Shown here: one piece after another, positions 22,857-35,278 of the stretch | How the letters are laid out: every line of letters begins with the position of its first letter | How positions within the stretch are numbered: the stretch's first letter is position 1 | Source of the DNA: Epichloe hybrida | Taxonomy: Eukaryota > Ascomycota > Sordariomycetes > Hypocreales > Clavicipitaceae | DNA length: 64,000 bases | Assembly: GCA_019022495.1 (NCBI GenBank) | Contig: JAFEKR010000016.1 | Location: 682,001-746,000, forward strand | Direction of reading: 5' to 3' | Made by a program: the position numbers and the translations under genes | The notes under the pieces: model-generated | Told to the model about the DNA's origin: nothing | The model's input: the letters and a program-made list of their open reading frames with translations, nothing else | The model's database searches: none

Positions 22857-25800
22857 TTAGCTTGAGACTCTAGCTTTGCACCCTAGTCCCGTCTTGCGGC
22901 GCCTGCTTGTTGTGTTCATCGACAGCTCATAACTTCTGTCTTCGGATTCTGCGCCGTAACGCTCATCACCCCCTGTTATCACCAGCTTGATGACATTGCC
23001 AAAAGCAAAAGCGACAGAGCGCAAGCCGACCGTGACTTTTGGTCCCAACTGCGACACCACTAGATGATTGGACTCTTCGCCATGATCCAGGAGACTTCGG
23101 CACTCCTCCAGATTTGGCTTACCACATGGTGAGGTCACCCATACTTCCCAGTTGGCAAAGGAGTGATGGTTTTTTTTCTCCGTTATATGCCGTCGTCGCA
23201 GCCCGGGGCTTGTGATGTGGACTGAGTTTTCGTGCTGCGTGACTTGTCTTATACCGACCACACTGCCATCCGAGAGAACTTGCCAAGCTCCGGGGTTCTT
23301 GACTTGTTTTTTCAACTCCTTCATGGTCTCATCCATGTTGCTGAGCTCCGCGCTGTCCGTGGAGTTTCTACTATAGATGGCCTCCGAATCATTTGCCGGA
23401 ACGTACATCTGGACAACGCAGTCGCCTGATTCAGCGGCAGCGTAGCAGAGTGTTAGGGATGTCAACCCTACAGTGTCTACTTTGGAAGCTGGGTAACTCG
23501 AGTAGGTGCATTGTAGGGATTTCGGACTCATTTTCTCAGTCTTGAAGGTCCATACGATGCGTCGCTGTTGAATGTCAACAAAATGCACGTTATCGCTCCC
23601 CGCCAGAGCAAACAGGCCCAGCGGTGACAGCGTTATAATTTGAGAAATTCCGCGTGCGTTCTGAAGATCTAGCTTCAGATGCCGAGTATCCCATGATACC
23701 GCTTTCTTTTCCGCAATGTAAACTCCTCCACGTTTAGATACAAGAACAAGAAACAGCGAGGACTGTTTTTTATCTGCAGAACAGCTTAGATTAGTTTTGT
23801 TTCGTTGGAAAGTACGATGTTATACTTTGAGTACTTGATGGTGGAGAGGGGGGCAGAGGATTATCCAACCTTTCTTGATTAGATTGTGGGCGAGACTGAT
23901 TGGTTCGGCACAGATCGTTGTTACTCTGGTGGCAATCTGATCACCAGCCGTGACTTCCACCAACGTGCCGTTAGGGTGAACTAATGCTATGGCAGGCTTC
24001 CCGGTGTCTGTGTTGTGATCAAAGAAGAAAGCTGCTGGCCGCCTGGTCGGAGTCTCCAGAGGCACAGAACCGGCCCATGTTTGTTTAGTGAGATTCCAGA
24101 ATGACACCTTTGAGGTTGATAAAAGAGCTAGCCACGTGGATCTATCATCAATAGCCGTTGACAGGACAGGAAATGGGCATTTTTCGCTGTCGGTACCATC
24201 AGCCAAGACATAGCTTCTCCCAGATCCACGGACATCCCAAACTCTAACAACTCTGTCAAGTCCGATGGATACTATATGCCCGGATTTAGACTTTCCCAGC
24301 ATAGCCACATCAAGAATGTGACCTCCTCCCAATGATCTTATTGAGATCACCGAAGGATCTGTTAGATCGTCGTCATTTTTTAGCTCTGTGTCCTCGCCCC
24401 AGAGGAGATAATTCATCAGCAGTCGTAAAGCGGCTACGATAATAACAACGATAAGAACAAATCGTGATAGTTAGTAGTGAACAAAGTCATATACTGCAGG
24501 TAGAAGCGCTGGCTCTTTGCTTTGAGGTATTCGGTCCGAGTTTTTCTTGACAAACACGAGGGGCTCGAAGACTCTGGCCACATAGCTGTACGCTGTTGGT
24601 TGAATAAGTCGGATTACTTCTTGGGCGGTTTCGTGGTCCTGGTTGCGTATCCAAGAAGCATGACTCCTAGCCTGGTGCAGTCCTTGTAGCATCACTGTGT
24701 CTGAGCTTCGTGGCCCCCGATTAGAGTCAGATTTATTGCAGAGCCGTAAAAGGTGATGAAACATATGATCGTCGCCAAAGAAATGCCACTGAGCAATAAT
24801 CACAAATCCAACCATGACAATCGTACCAGCAATTCGAGTTGACCATGCGACTTTTCCTTGAAAGAGACTGTCAGTCCATGTGCTGCGACCTTGAACACCA
24901 TACCTGCGATGGCTTTGTCGCAAAGCAGCTTTTGCCAGGGCATCGCCGAGCTCCATTCTTCTAACATCCACACTCAGGACCGATAAGAAGAATGTGGACA
25001 GATAAAAAAAGTCAACCACGATTGCGACGGCTGCAAAAACACAAAATGCTGACACACCCGGAGAAACTAAGCGAGATAATACAACGAGAATCAGAACATT
25101 CTGCATGGAACTTGCCAATGCTGTATGTGCGGTTTGTCCAAATGCGTAGCCGATTCTGTTACTCGTACTGTCTTCGAAGGGGGTGAGAATAACAGCATTG
25201 ATCAGTCGAAATATGTTCTCCAAGCTCATTGAAAGAACAACTAGCGGATACGCTACATGAGGGATTCGGGATAAGTCGAAATTGAATATAGCACAGATTG
25301 TGAAACTAGACATGATGGAAAGGGCTATTTGCATGACGATAGTAATGATGAGTCCAAATTTGGACTTGACTGCTCTGAGTTTGGATAAACTCATCATGAA
25401 GTAAAAAAGAGCCAGGCCATAAGCCAGCGCCAGGCTAAGGATGTCTTTAGCTGACATGGGACGAAACTGGAACTCGTATAAGTGGCTTCCAGGGGACCGG
25501 CCATCTGACGGATAAACATCAAATTTGTCGGCGACTTTTTGAGGGAGATCCAAGGCATTTTTGTCCCACTCAGAGCCCATTGGCGAGTCCTTCAGATAGA
25601 GCAAGGTGATGACAATGGCATCTGCGGCAACCAGGCGTCTATCCTCGAAACGCTTCCCACTGAAGACGACCGAGTGTCGGAGTGTCGTGTTAGCAAAGTT
25701 GGACTGATTTTTCCTATCATTTATGGTCGAGAGAACATCTGGGTCTGTTAGAATACCGCTCCGAGAGTAGTGCCAATATATTAGTGGTGAATGGAAGAAC

Positions 25801-26370
25801 CAAGACTTTGGAGTGAGTCCATTGGAAATATGCAATGCGTTACGTTGAGCTACAGAGAGAGAGCCATCAACGGAGTCGAATTCTCCCTTTGTCAGTGTTT
25901 GTTGTGGGCTGAAGTTCTCAGTATCGCCTAAAAGTTCGATTTGGAGGTCCAATGCCGATACCAGTAGGTCTGTGTTGAGAGCTTCCATGTAGCTGGAGTG
26001 AACCCAAATAGACTTCATGATGATATCTGGCTCAATAGTAGCATCATAAGTGACAGGCTGAGCCCCTGTCCAGACATGGTGAGGTACATAAGATGCGCCG
26101 TTGACAAAATCACGGGTGAATAAGTATGGGATGGGATATATGAGAATTGTTGCTACAGTAGCTGAGATGAGAACAGCCATAACAACATGGCACGCCACGT
26201 ATCGGCCATATCTAGCAAAGAAATTACGTAGAAGATGCTCTGGAGCAATATTAGGAGGCTCCGTAGTTCTGAACATGCATTAATTTTGTGTTAGTTTATG
26301 GTGTGTGTGAGGTTGGCATATATATAATGCAATCTTACCCTCTGAATGGATATAGCAAGTACCAAATCAT
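22857..26370 (-). CDS. scp1: SREBP cleavage-activating protein (SCAP), with in-frame TAA at codon 610
   Basis: Exon 1 is 26370-26339 (MIWYLLYPFRG), exon 2 is 26268-23826 and exon 3 is 23762-22857. The introns are GTAAGA...CAG and GTATAA...CAG. SCAP escorts SREBP transcription factors from ER to Golgi when sterol or oxygen is low. The N-terminal half shows a first span (about 28-50) and a lumenal loop, then a sterol-sensing-domain-like cluster of membrane helices (LALAYGLALFYFMMSLSKLRAVKSKFGL, cited as a motif only). A further span and loop follow. The C-terminal half has WD40-like repeats (VVRVWDVRGSG; FWNLTKQTWAG). The frame is continuous for 1126 codons except for TAA at 24473-24471, just before the hydrophobic helix RFVLIVVIIVAALRLL that should be the last membrane span. 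TACTAAC there looks like a branch point, but no donor/acceptor pair keeps the frame. Either the gene is broken, or the stop is read through, or the base is an error. Confidence 0.85.
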
Positions 26371-27334
26371 GATATCGCACTGCCAATGGCAACAGATACG
26401 CTGTCGGGGTTTGATTGGGCCAAATTATTTTGGCCTTGGTACAATCGTGTTTCTGGGCGGAAGGACTGTTAGGACTCGCGATGGGCCTGACATAACCCGC
26501 CACTCTGATCGGTCAGAGTCAGTCAGTCCAAAGCCACAATCCAAACTAAGCTCGTATAATTAATTGGATCAATGCAGCTAAAGCTGCCATGTGAAGTTGG
26601 TGTCTATGCGACATAAATGATGGCGGGCTCAAGAATTGTCTGCTGAGACTGCAGTTGATGAGCGCTAGCTAGCCATGAAGGCAAATGGCAGGCAACAATT
26701 AGATGATTTTATGGTCAAGCCTTCTGGGCAAGATATCCGGTCCGTTCACAGTGAATGCCTGTCGCTGAACAACGAGAATATCACTGCTTGGGCTGAGTAC
26801 AGGTGAAAGCAGTAGCTGCGCTGGTCGTTTCGATGCTGGCAATGACGGGAGCTCTGGAACAGAGAAGTTCGAAACGAGTTCATGGCTGAGAAGTACTAAG
26901 TGATCGTTGGATTGTTTAGTCAAATTTTTGTTTTTGACGAAGACCTCCGTAGGTTTAGGGTGGAGCCTTTAACATCCTAATTGGCAGGCGGTAGTATTCT
27001 TTTTGCACACAGTATGGATCCGTACTCCGTACCATGTGCAGAATTCTGCCGCTTTTCGTTCCACCCCCAAGATCATCTGTTAACAACTTTCCACTTGAAA
27101 TAGATACTCACTTTAAGAGCAGACGTGTCAGACGCCCTCGATCACGCACCATCGCACGGATTCTCGTGTTACTGATATTACAAAATTAATTCCCGCCCTT
27201 TCCTGCTTCTCGTGCAGTCTTCGCCTGTCCACCGAACACGCCCACCCGAAGCATGGCTCTGATTTTTCAATGCTGAAGCGCCAGAGTCTATTGTTCACAC
27301 GTATGCCTCGAAGAATCGGCCGTAACTAAGGCAC
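26371..27334. other. Divergent promoter region between SCAP and the zinc transporter gene
   Basis: No gene is supported. A 74-codon minus-strand frame at 26923-26699 has no motif. One copy of TACTCCGTA lies at 27023-27031. The interval should carry both promoters. I did not find a convincing sterol-response (SRE) element by eye. Confidence 0.45.
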
Positions 27335-28769
27335 ATGGAGCCGTTCAAGGATGACCATTCCATAAACCAATCTGAATCTCGAGTAGAAGCTCCTTCGATC
27401 TTCATAGTCGACGACACAGACTGCGGTGCTGGAGTAGCTAGGGATCAATCATTGCGACCTCTGGAAGCTCGCCTTCTTTCGCCGTCGTACACCATGGCGT
27501 CGGAAAGTGGCTCAGCCGAAAATACTGCCGCCAATACTCCTCACAATCCCTTCAATTTCCAAACTCAGGTGATATCTACATCGCCAGTCAAGTCTGTGCG
27601 TTTGGGCCCGTCTACCTCAGCTAATCGAACTAAAGACTTCCTCACGAACTGACAATCGTCCTTAGAATATTGGCCAGCGCCGCGGCCACAGATACAAGCA
27701 TAGTAGCATCTCAGCCCAGCATCAAATATTTCAAGAACCTCCCCCTAGACCCCCTCCTGTTCTACCAGCCTCGTTACCGATACCGACAGTTTCAGAAGCA
27801 TGGAAGAGCATGGACAAAGATCAAAGAGCCCGACTTTACTGGAGTCTGTGCCATCTGGCAGTCGCGGTTTTTATCTTTTTTAAGTCTGAAGGCTCATTGT
27901 CAGCAATGGCATTGTCTCATTTAGTCTTCTTCGACGCTGGCAGTGCTGCAGTTTGCGTCGCTGTGGAGGTACTAGGAAATTTTGAAGTTTGGCGCCGCAG
28001 CAGTATACGCCATCCATTTGGACTTGAAAGAGCCGAGGTCCTCGCTGGATTTGCCTTGTCTATATTTCTTCTGTTTGGCGGCTATGACCTCGTTTCACAC
28101 AATTTGAAACACTTCTTGGAATCCCTGGGCGACCATGAGGCCCATCATGAACACGCACATGAGCGTGTATCTGCGGGTTCCATAGACATGGTAGCGGCGG
28201 CTGCTATCATTAGCACGCTCGTTTCAGCATACGGACTGAAGAATCACTCTCGCATTGCGAAAGTCATGAGAGTTTCATATCTGGCTACCCTCCCTAGCAT
28301 TTTGTCTAACCCCTTCCACTTCCTGACACTTCTGTTCTCAGCGGTTGTTGCATTGTTACCGCTGCTTTCCATCTCTCTCTACGCCTGGCTGGACAGATTG
28401 ATTTGCGCTGTAATTGCAGTGGCTATGTTTGGCGTAGGCATGCGTGTAGTGATTGCACAGGGTTTGATGCTACTGATGTCGTATGGCGGGACAAACGGAG
28501 ACGATGGTGTGACGTCTGTTTTGAGAGAAATCGAATCGGACACCACTATATTTCGAGTCGAGGAATCTCAGTTTTGGCAGGTGCACTATGGACTATGCAT
28601 GGCTAACCTAAAAGTACGCGTGCCTCGGGGACATGACGAGGTCTCACTCAGCAAATTGCGCAATCGGGTCTCTGCTTTGGTTCAAAACAGGTTGGGTGAG
28701 GGCTATGGTGTTGGTGGCAACATTCGATGGGAGGTAACTTTGCAAATCACACCTGATGCGGGCTCTTGA
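27335..28769 (+). CDS. zrg17: Cation diffusion facilitator, Zrg17-like ER zinc transporter subunit
   Basis: Exons are 27335-27595 and 27666-28769. The 70-nt intron has GTGCGT, a CTGAC branch point and TAG, phase 0, and the product is 454 aa. The join restores the cytosolic segment YKHSSISAQHQIFQEPPPRP that precedes the membrane domain in this group. About six membrane helices follow from residue 145 on, with the family block HPFGLERAEVLAGFAL and a His-rich loop (HEAHHEHAHER) between spans 4 and 5, then a cytosolic C-terminal domain. Zrg17 pairs with Msc2 to bring zinc into the ER in yeast. The spans lack the clear HxxxD pairs of metal-transporting CDF proteins (FFDAGSA replaces one of them), which fits a partner subunit rather than a self-sufficient transporter. 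Confidence 0.88.
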
Positions 28770-29302
28770 GAGGTCTGCGACGGTTTCCTGAAGGGGTAGA
28801 TAGCATTTTCCTGTTCTTCTCTGACATGCTTTCCTCAAAATATAATCACACCAACCAATATTATGATGACTCATTTCATCCATGATTTATTTCTTCACAC
28901 GATTCAGCAAAGCTCGCCCTAAGCTTTGAAATGACCGATATGACGCCGTAAATATATATATATATGTGTGTGTGTGTGTATACTGTTTGAGAAGGACATT
29001 TCTGAGTCAAGACACTAATTGCGTCCAAACGCCAACCCTCCAGGTGGTATATGACAAGTAGAGAAGAGAATCTAGTAACAACACAAACACTCCCTTTGGA
29101 TGTGAGACGCTAGTTACACTGCCTTGTTGACTTACGGCTAGAAAGAACAACAAGACGACGAACAAAAGAAAGAGGAAGCAAAAACAACAGGAATATGCCA
29201 ACGTGCTGTATAGAATGAATTGCAATCGACAAACTCCCGGACGTCATAATTTCATGGCGGCACTAATCACAAATTGCTCGTCTTCTCGCAACTTGTAGAA
29301 AT
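28770..29302. other. Convergent 3' flank between zinc transporter and MGM1 genes
   Basis: No gene is seen. It contains the AT/GT microsatellite listed separately. Confidence 0.5.
28952..28980. repeat. (AT)n(GT)n microsatellite
   Basis: A run of AT dinucleotides passes directly into a run of GT dinucleotides. It lies between two convergent genes. Confidence 0.9.
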
Positions 29303-32188
29303 TTAGAACAAGCCCCATCTACCACGCTGCTTCTCTCCCTCGCGCCTTCGGCCACTTGTACCTCGGTCACGTTCTCGGCCTTCAAGCTGTCGTAGACTGT
29401 CCATCTTCTCCAAAACGAGCTCCAGTAACTCCTTCCTACGAATGACTTCCAGATGACGACGAATCTTGGAGTCTTCTTTGGCAAACTTCTCCACTTCGTC
29501 CTCTGTGAGATGTCGTCCCAGGCGAAGATCTAGCTCCCGAGGGAAGTTATAGTAGAACTCAGACAGTAGCTCCACATTCAGGAAAAGAACAGCCGTGGAG
29601 GCTAGTTTAGACGCCACAGCGTCGAGAAACACTTCAGGACAGTAGTATTTGTTTTTAATGGATGCGCACTGTTTAGACTTCACAGCCAACAGGCGCATCT
29701 TGATAATGTCTGCGCGATCACGAAGGAAGACCGCCTCGCGTCCTATCAGCCGTTAGACTCATGGTGTGGACAAGGTAAAGACAACAGCAACGAGGGAATT
29801 TCAGTCAACAAACCTTTCGTGAGAAGAGCCGCGCTGAAGCCTCCAGCACCACTTCTCCCATCGCCCTCGACCACGATATCACCCTTTCGCGCTTTGTCAA
29901 TAAAGTTGATAACCTCTTTCATCTTTCGACGACCTCCAACAGATGATTCAAGACTGCCCAAAGCTGCTTCACAGTCATGTAGCTCCTTTTTTAATACCTC
30001 TCCCGCATGTTGTCGTCCCTGAGACCATTCGCGCTCCTCAATGTCAATTTCAAACTTGAAGGGTTTAATACAATTCTCCACCTGGTCACTGGTGCTGTAA
30101 AATCTTTCATTGAGAATTGTTGACGCTGCTTCCAGGATGGCCTGGCGAGCAAAGGGATGAGTTGCAAAGTTGGAGTTGTTGAGAAGCTTGTCGACATGGG
30201 TTTGCAAAGAAGATGCCACAACTGTGGTCGCCAGCCGTCCAACTCCGAGCTTTGTAAGTGCTGAGGCTGAAGCGTCGAGCTGCCGATGCCAATACAGCGA
30301 GTCAGGCTCCGCTTTTGGAAGGTCCGCGATGTGATCAGGTTCTGGTTTAGCTACCGAGAGATCTGTGATAGGCTTGTTCCAGTATCTGGCAGCTAGAAGA
30401 TCCAGAACTTTTTGGTCCAACTCGCTCTTAAGGAGTTCGCGCATTTGTGGCCGACCAAACCCCTCGGTGAATTGCTTAAAAGAGTGCTTAAAGGTGTCCA
30501 AGCTCTCTGCCAAGTAAGACTCGGCCGAAAGCGGTCGGTCGTTATACTGCACCTTGAATTCATAGGTTGCTTCCTCTAGCTCTTGCCGAATGGCGTTGCT
30601 CGTCGTTTGCAGGCTGGCCGACATGGTCTGCTCAAGAACGTGCATTAGCTTCTTTCGTAATGTTGTTGTCCCCACGTTGACCCCCGCATCTGGGCCAAAT
30701 TCTAGGGGATGAGACGAGAAGAAGCTATTTTCGTGCTTTGTGATCGCAGACATTAAATTCGCTGGGCCCATCTTGAACAAGCCCTGTGCAGAAGGCGCTT
30801 TGGAGACTACACCGACGTAGCCTAGCCTGAGAGGATATTGCTTGTCATTGAGGATTGATGCGCCGCGGGTGGGATCAACGAGATCCATCTTCGTAATGAC
30901 GCCAATGGTTCTTTCTCCTCTCGGGTCAACTCTACGCGATGCTCTCAAGGCTGTGGAATTTGCGAGATCCACGTCGGCAGCCGAAATGGCTAGGATGACG
31001 TTGGGAGGCTGAATGTACTTGTCGCACAGCTCTGAGATCTTCTGTTTAAGCTGGAGAGGTTGGTTTTGTCCTACAACTTGTATATAGCCGGGTAAGTCGA
31101 TGAGAGAAAGGTCAGGAACATTTGGAGAATAAATGGTTAGGTGAATTGGGTCATCAGAGACACAATCCGCGTCCGATACCGCTGTGTTGAGCTCCGTAAG
31201 GGTTCTTTGAATAGAGGAAAAATCCGAGATGCGCCTTAGGCCCAGGTCAGGAAACTCCCCGTACTCATCGCCTGATTCAGGAGTGTTGACTAATGTAAGC
31301 TCAATCGGCCTCCGTGTCACCATATTTGATCCTTTGGGAAGAAACTCGTGACCAACGAGGGCCTCGAGAACAGAGCTCTTGCCCGATGATTGCGAGCCAA
31401 TGACGACAATGGATGGTAAAGCTAATGAGCTGGATTGCCCGACTTTTTGAAGTATACTTCGAATCTCAATCATCTTTTTGGTCAGAACCATCATTTGATC
31501 ATCTCTTGCAACTTCCTCGGGACCACGGGGATCCGTTTCGTCTGAATTTTCATATCCGTATGCAGCAGCAGAAGCACCAGCGGCTACGGCGACACCTGTT
31601 TTGCTGTGTTTCGGATCTCCGTCGCCACGAGGGCCGCCTGAACCGCCAGTGCCAATATCTTCATGTAATCGTAGAATTCGTTTAAACCATTCCGGGGCTT
31701 CCACTTGTTCTTTTGTGTTCTCCCATCCCTGGCGAGTCTTCGAAGCTACGTCTTTAGCCGTGTCAAAAAGGCTTGTCGTCGTTGACGTAAGTGTGTCTCT
31801 CGTCGCATTGAAAAGCTCGACGGCGTAAGTACTAGCCTCTGCTTAGAGTCAGTATACGCCGGAAATCTAGATACTGACTTCTCAACATACGATTTGCCTG
31901 ATATTGGAGCCATGCGAAAGCTGCTATGGCCAGTCCGCCGAACATGGCGGGTATTCTCATAACCTTGATCATTAGCTTGGGCAAGAATCGGGCAAATGAG
32001 GCATTCCGAGCAATGACAGCATTGTGGAAAGAGTTGCCTTCGAACCACATGCGTTTCCTGGTCGCACGAATTGACGCATCAGCTCGTAAGAGTCCTCCAG
32101 AAGGCATTCGATGCAGTTGTCGGACTGCCTGAATAGATGCGCGCCGCGTCGCTGGCCGGAAGCCTGCGGCAACTGCCCGTCTACTCAT
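29303..32188 (-). CDS. mgm1: Mitochondrial inner-membrane dynamin-like GTPase Mgm1/OPA1
   Basis: Exons are 32188-31891, 31838-29814 and 29742-29303. The introns are short (52 and 71 nt) with GTATGT...CTGAC...CAG and GTTTGT...CTAAC...TAG. The 920-aa length matches Mgm1. The N-terminus is Arg/Ala/Ser-rich with no acidic residues for 35 residues, a typical mitochondrial presequence, followed by a membrane anchor at about 76-93. The dynamin GTPase domain begins near residue 235: G1 loop GSQSSGKS at 247-254, then the LIDLPGY G3 motif and the ITKMD G4 motif. The first join gives YQANQASTYAVEL and the second TKGREAVFLRDRADI, both as in the family. The protein drives inner-membrane fusion and crista shape. 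Rhomboid cleavage normally makes long and short forms, and a second hydrophobic Ala/Gly segment at about 183-194 (VAVAAGASAAA) could be that site. It shares a 369-bp divergent promoter with SPB1. Confidence 0.96.
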
Positions 32189-32557
32189 TGCAGCGAATGT
32201 TTCTAGTCGGGGGTAGATTGTCAGTTACGCATACAGGCGTGCATCAGATCCTGAAAGAAGCAAGGTGATCCAGCGTTCCGTGACTAACATTCAAGCAGGT
32301 TTGGCAAGTGCGTGATGAGTCGAAAATATGTATGCAATCTACGTAATAATGGTGGCATTGCATTTCACGCTGGCGGCGCTGCTCCACTTCCTGGTACATG
32401 CCTGCCTCTAAATAGTGGGGCAAATGGCATCCTGTGACGGTTATCGCCACGTGATTGGGCTTATCAGCAATATTTGGAACAAGATTTCTGGGCTCGAAAG
32501 GCCTATTTCGAAATATTGAGCATCCGCACTTTTGTAACGACTGATTTATTTGCCGCT
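32189..32557. promoter_or_regulatory. Bidirectional promoter between MGM1 and SPB1
   Basis: Only 369 bp separate the two start codons, so both promoters must lie here. No TATA box is evident. A near-palindromic TTTCGAAA/TCGAAATA patch occurs around 32495-32520. Confidence 0.6.
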
Positions 32558-35177
32558 ATGGCGATCCAGAAGAAACACGGCAAGGGCCGTCTGGACAAGT
32601 GGTATAAACTTGCCAAAGAGAAAGGTTATCGTGCCCGAGCCGCCTTCAAATTGATTCAATTGAACAAGAAGTATGGGTTCTTGGAGAAGAGCAAGGTCCT
32701 TTTGGACCTTTGCGCTGCCCCCGGTGTAGGTATTCTGTTCTTTCCCCCCTCAAAACCAAGAGCACAAGAGCTTATTATTCAACTTAGTCATGGTGTCAAG
32801 TTGCGGCCGAAGTGATGCCCGTCAATAGTCTCATTGTCGGTGTTGATTTGACCCCAATCAAGCCAATCCCAAGAGTTATTACTTTCCAGAGTGATATTAC
32901 TACGGAAAAGTGCCGTGCCACTATTCGACAACACTTAAAGACCTGGAAAGCTGACACGGTTCTGCACGACGGTGCTCCGAACGTTGGTACGGCGTGGGTT
33001 CAGGATTCCTTCAACCAAGCAGAACTCGCTTTGCAATCTATGAAATTGGCGACCGAATTTCTCGTCGAAGGAGGAACATTTGTGACTAAGGTTTTCCGAT
33101 CGAAGGATTACAATCCATTACTTTGGGTGTTGAATCAGCTTTTCACTAAAGTTGAAGCTACAAAGCCACCATCTTCTCGAAACGTCTCTGCAGAAATTTT
33201 CGTCGTTTGCAGAGGGTTCAAAGCCCCTAAGCGCATCGACCCTCGATTCCTTGATCCACGTTACGTTTTTGCGGAACTTACTGGCGCAACGCCAAACAAT
33301 GAAGCCAAGGTATTTAACCCTGAAGTCAAGAAGCGAAAGCGAGACGGCTATGAAGAAGGCGATTATATACAATTCAAAGAAGTTCTCGCCAGCGAGTTTA
33401 TTCAGACCATGGACCCCATCGCAATTCTAGGTTCCAGCAATAAACTCAGCTTTGAGCAGCCAAAAATTGGCGACGTTGCTTTGGCTGCGCTGGATAAGCT
33501 CCCTGAAACTACAGATGAAATTCGGACTAGCTGCCGGGATCTCAAAGTGCTGGGCCGGAAAGATTTCAAACTGCTATTGAAATGGAGACTTAAGGTGAGA
33601 GACATATTTGGTCTCTCAACTAAAGAAAAGAAAGCCGAAGAGCCACCTGCTGGTGAGGAGGTGGTCGAGGTTGAATCAATGGACGAAGAGCTTCGAATAC
33701 AAGAAGAGCTGCAAAATATGAAGGACAGGGAAAATGCAAAGAAGAAGAAAGAAAGGCGCAAAGAGAACGAGAAGAAACAGCGAGATATTGTTCGTATGCA
33801 GCTAAACATGATCGCACCTATGGATATTGGCATGGAGGAATCAGGGCCGATTGGAGAAGGTGCAATGTTTTCAATGAAGTCTGCAGACAAATCAGATGCA
33901 CTACGCAGGCTGTCTCGCGGGAAAATGGCAGTGGTGCCAAACCAAGCTCAGACAGAAACAGCACTTTACGAAGCAGATCGGACAACCGGCAACGACAGTG
34001 AAACCGACGAGGAAGAGGATCGACTAGAGCGGGAGCTTGATTCGATGTACGATAAATATCGGGAGAAAAAGGCGGAGGCAGATGCAAAATATCGAGCCAA
34101 GAAGGCCAGGCAGGAGCGTGGCGATGATGAATGGGAGGGCCTGTCCGCTGATGAAGCTGCGCAGAAGTCAGAGTCTAGCGATTTTGAAGAAGAGGATGAT
34201 TCTTCTTCTGATGGTGAAGATGTTCCCAGCAAAAGTCTTTTGACGGATCTAGACGATAGCGCGCCATCGGCAGACGGTTTGTCCAAACGCGCTGCCGCTT
34301 TCTTTGGGCAAGACCTTTTCAAAGATATCACTTGTCCTGATTTGGAAGCAGGTCTCAAACCCAAGGATGCAGTTGGCAGCGGCGGGCTTAAAAATAAGCA
34401 GCCGAGTAGTATCGATGAAGGCAAAAGGAAGAGAAAGGAAGTCCAGAAGAAGGCAGAGGAGAATATTGAGGTTGACTCAGATAATGACTACGAAATTGTT
34501 AAGACTAACCGCGAGGAAGATTGGGAAGAAGAAAAGCGTCTTCCAGATGGGAAGCTAGGTGAGTGCACGATGCAAATGCCGCTTTACTTTGAGGAGTTTC
34601 CGCGCGCTAACAAGACCTCGAAGATATTGACATTATCACGGCCGAAGCAATGACGCTCGCACATCAACTCGCTACCGGGCAAAAAACTAGTCATGATATG
34701 ATTGACGACGGCTTTAATAGGCACGCGTTTCGTGAGAGGGAAGGGTTGCCAGATTGGTTCATAGATGATGAGGGCAAACACGATAAACCTCAGAAGCCAA
34801 TTACGAAAGCTGCAGCGAACGCAATCAAAGAGAAGCTTCGGGCTTTCAATGCTCGACCCATCAAGAAGGTTCGGGAAGCTAAGGCAAGGAAGAAGCTCAA
34901 GGCTGCCCAGAGATTGGAGAAGCTTAAGAAGAAATCGGACATGCTTGCAAATGACGAGGGCATGACAGAGAAGGAAAAGGCGGACAGTATAGCCAAGCTC
35001 CTGAGCAAAGCTGCTCGTAAGAAGCCTTCGCAACCTGCCAAGCTAGTTGTAGCACGAGGCCTGAACAGAGGACTCCAGGGGCGTCCTAAGGGTGTCAGAG
35101 GACGGTATCGTATGGTGGACCCGAGAATGAAGAAGGAGCTGAGAGCTCAGAAGAGGAGTGCACAGAAGAAGAGGTGA
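32558..35177 (+). CDS. spb1: 27S pre-rRNA 2'-O-methyltransferase Spb1
   Basis: Exons are 32558-32725, 32788-34558 and 34615-35177, with small introns (62 and 56 nt), giving 833 aa, close to yeast Spb1. The start [20 protein letters not shown] is diagnostic, so the longer open frame upstream is not used. The FtsJ-type domain spans residues 1-215. It holds the SAM loop [13 protein letters not shown], completed only after the first splice, and the K-D-K-E catalytic set ([41 protein letters not shown]). A long acidic/basic low-complexity middle follows. The Spb1 C-terminal domain spans about 600-833 ([32 protein letters not shown]). Spb1 methylates G2922 in the A-loop of 25S rRNA in the nucleolus during 60S assembly. 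The gene is convergent with the JmjC gene, whose stop codon lies 101 bp away. Confidence 0.97.
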
Positions 35178-35278
35178 AATCACGGCCTACATAAATGAAA
35201 GTCATTTTGCACAGACAGCGATACCGGACAATGCATTCTATCTCCCTAAAAGTGTGAAGACAAGTCTCTTGACGTATA

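Noticed and set aside
24474..24490. 61-nt GTATAT...TACTAAC...TAG intron removing the SCAP stop
   Set aside because: Its length is not a multiple of three and the spliced frame hits TGA within a few codons; it would also delete the start of the last membrane helix.
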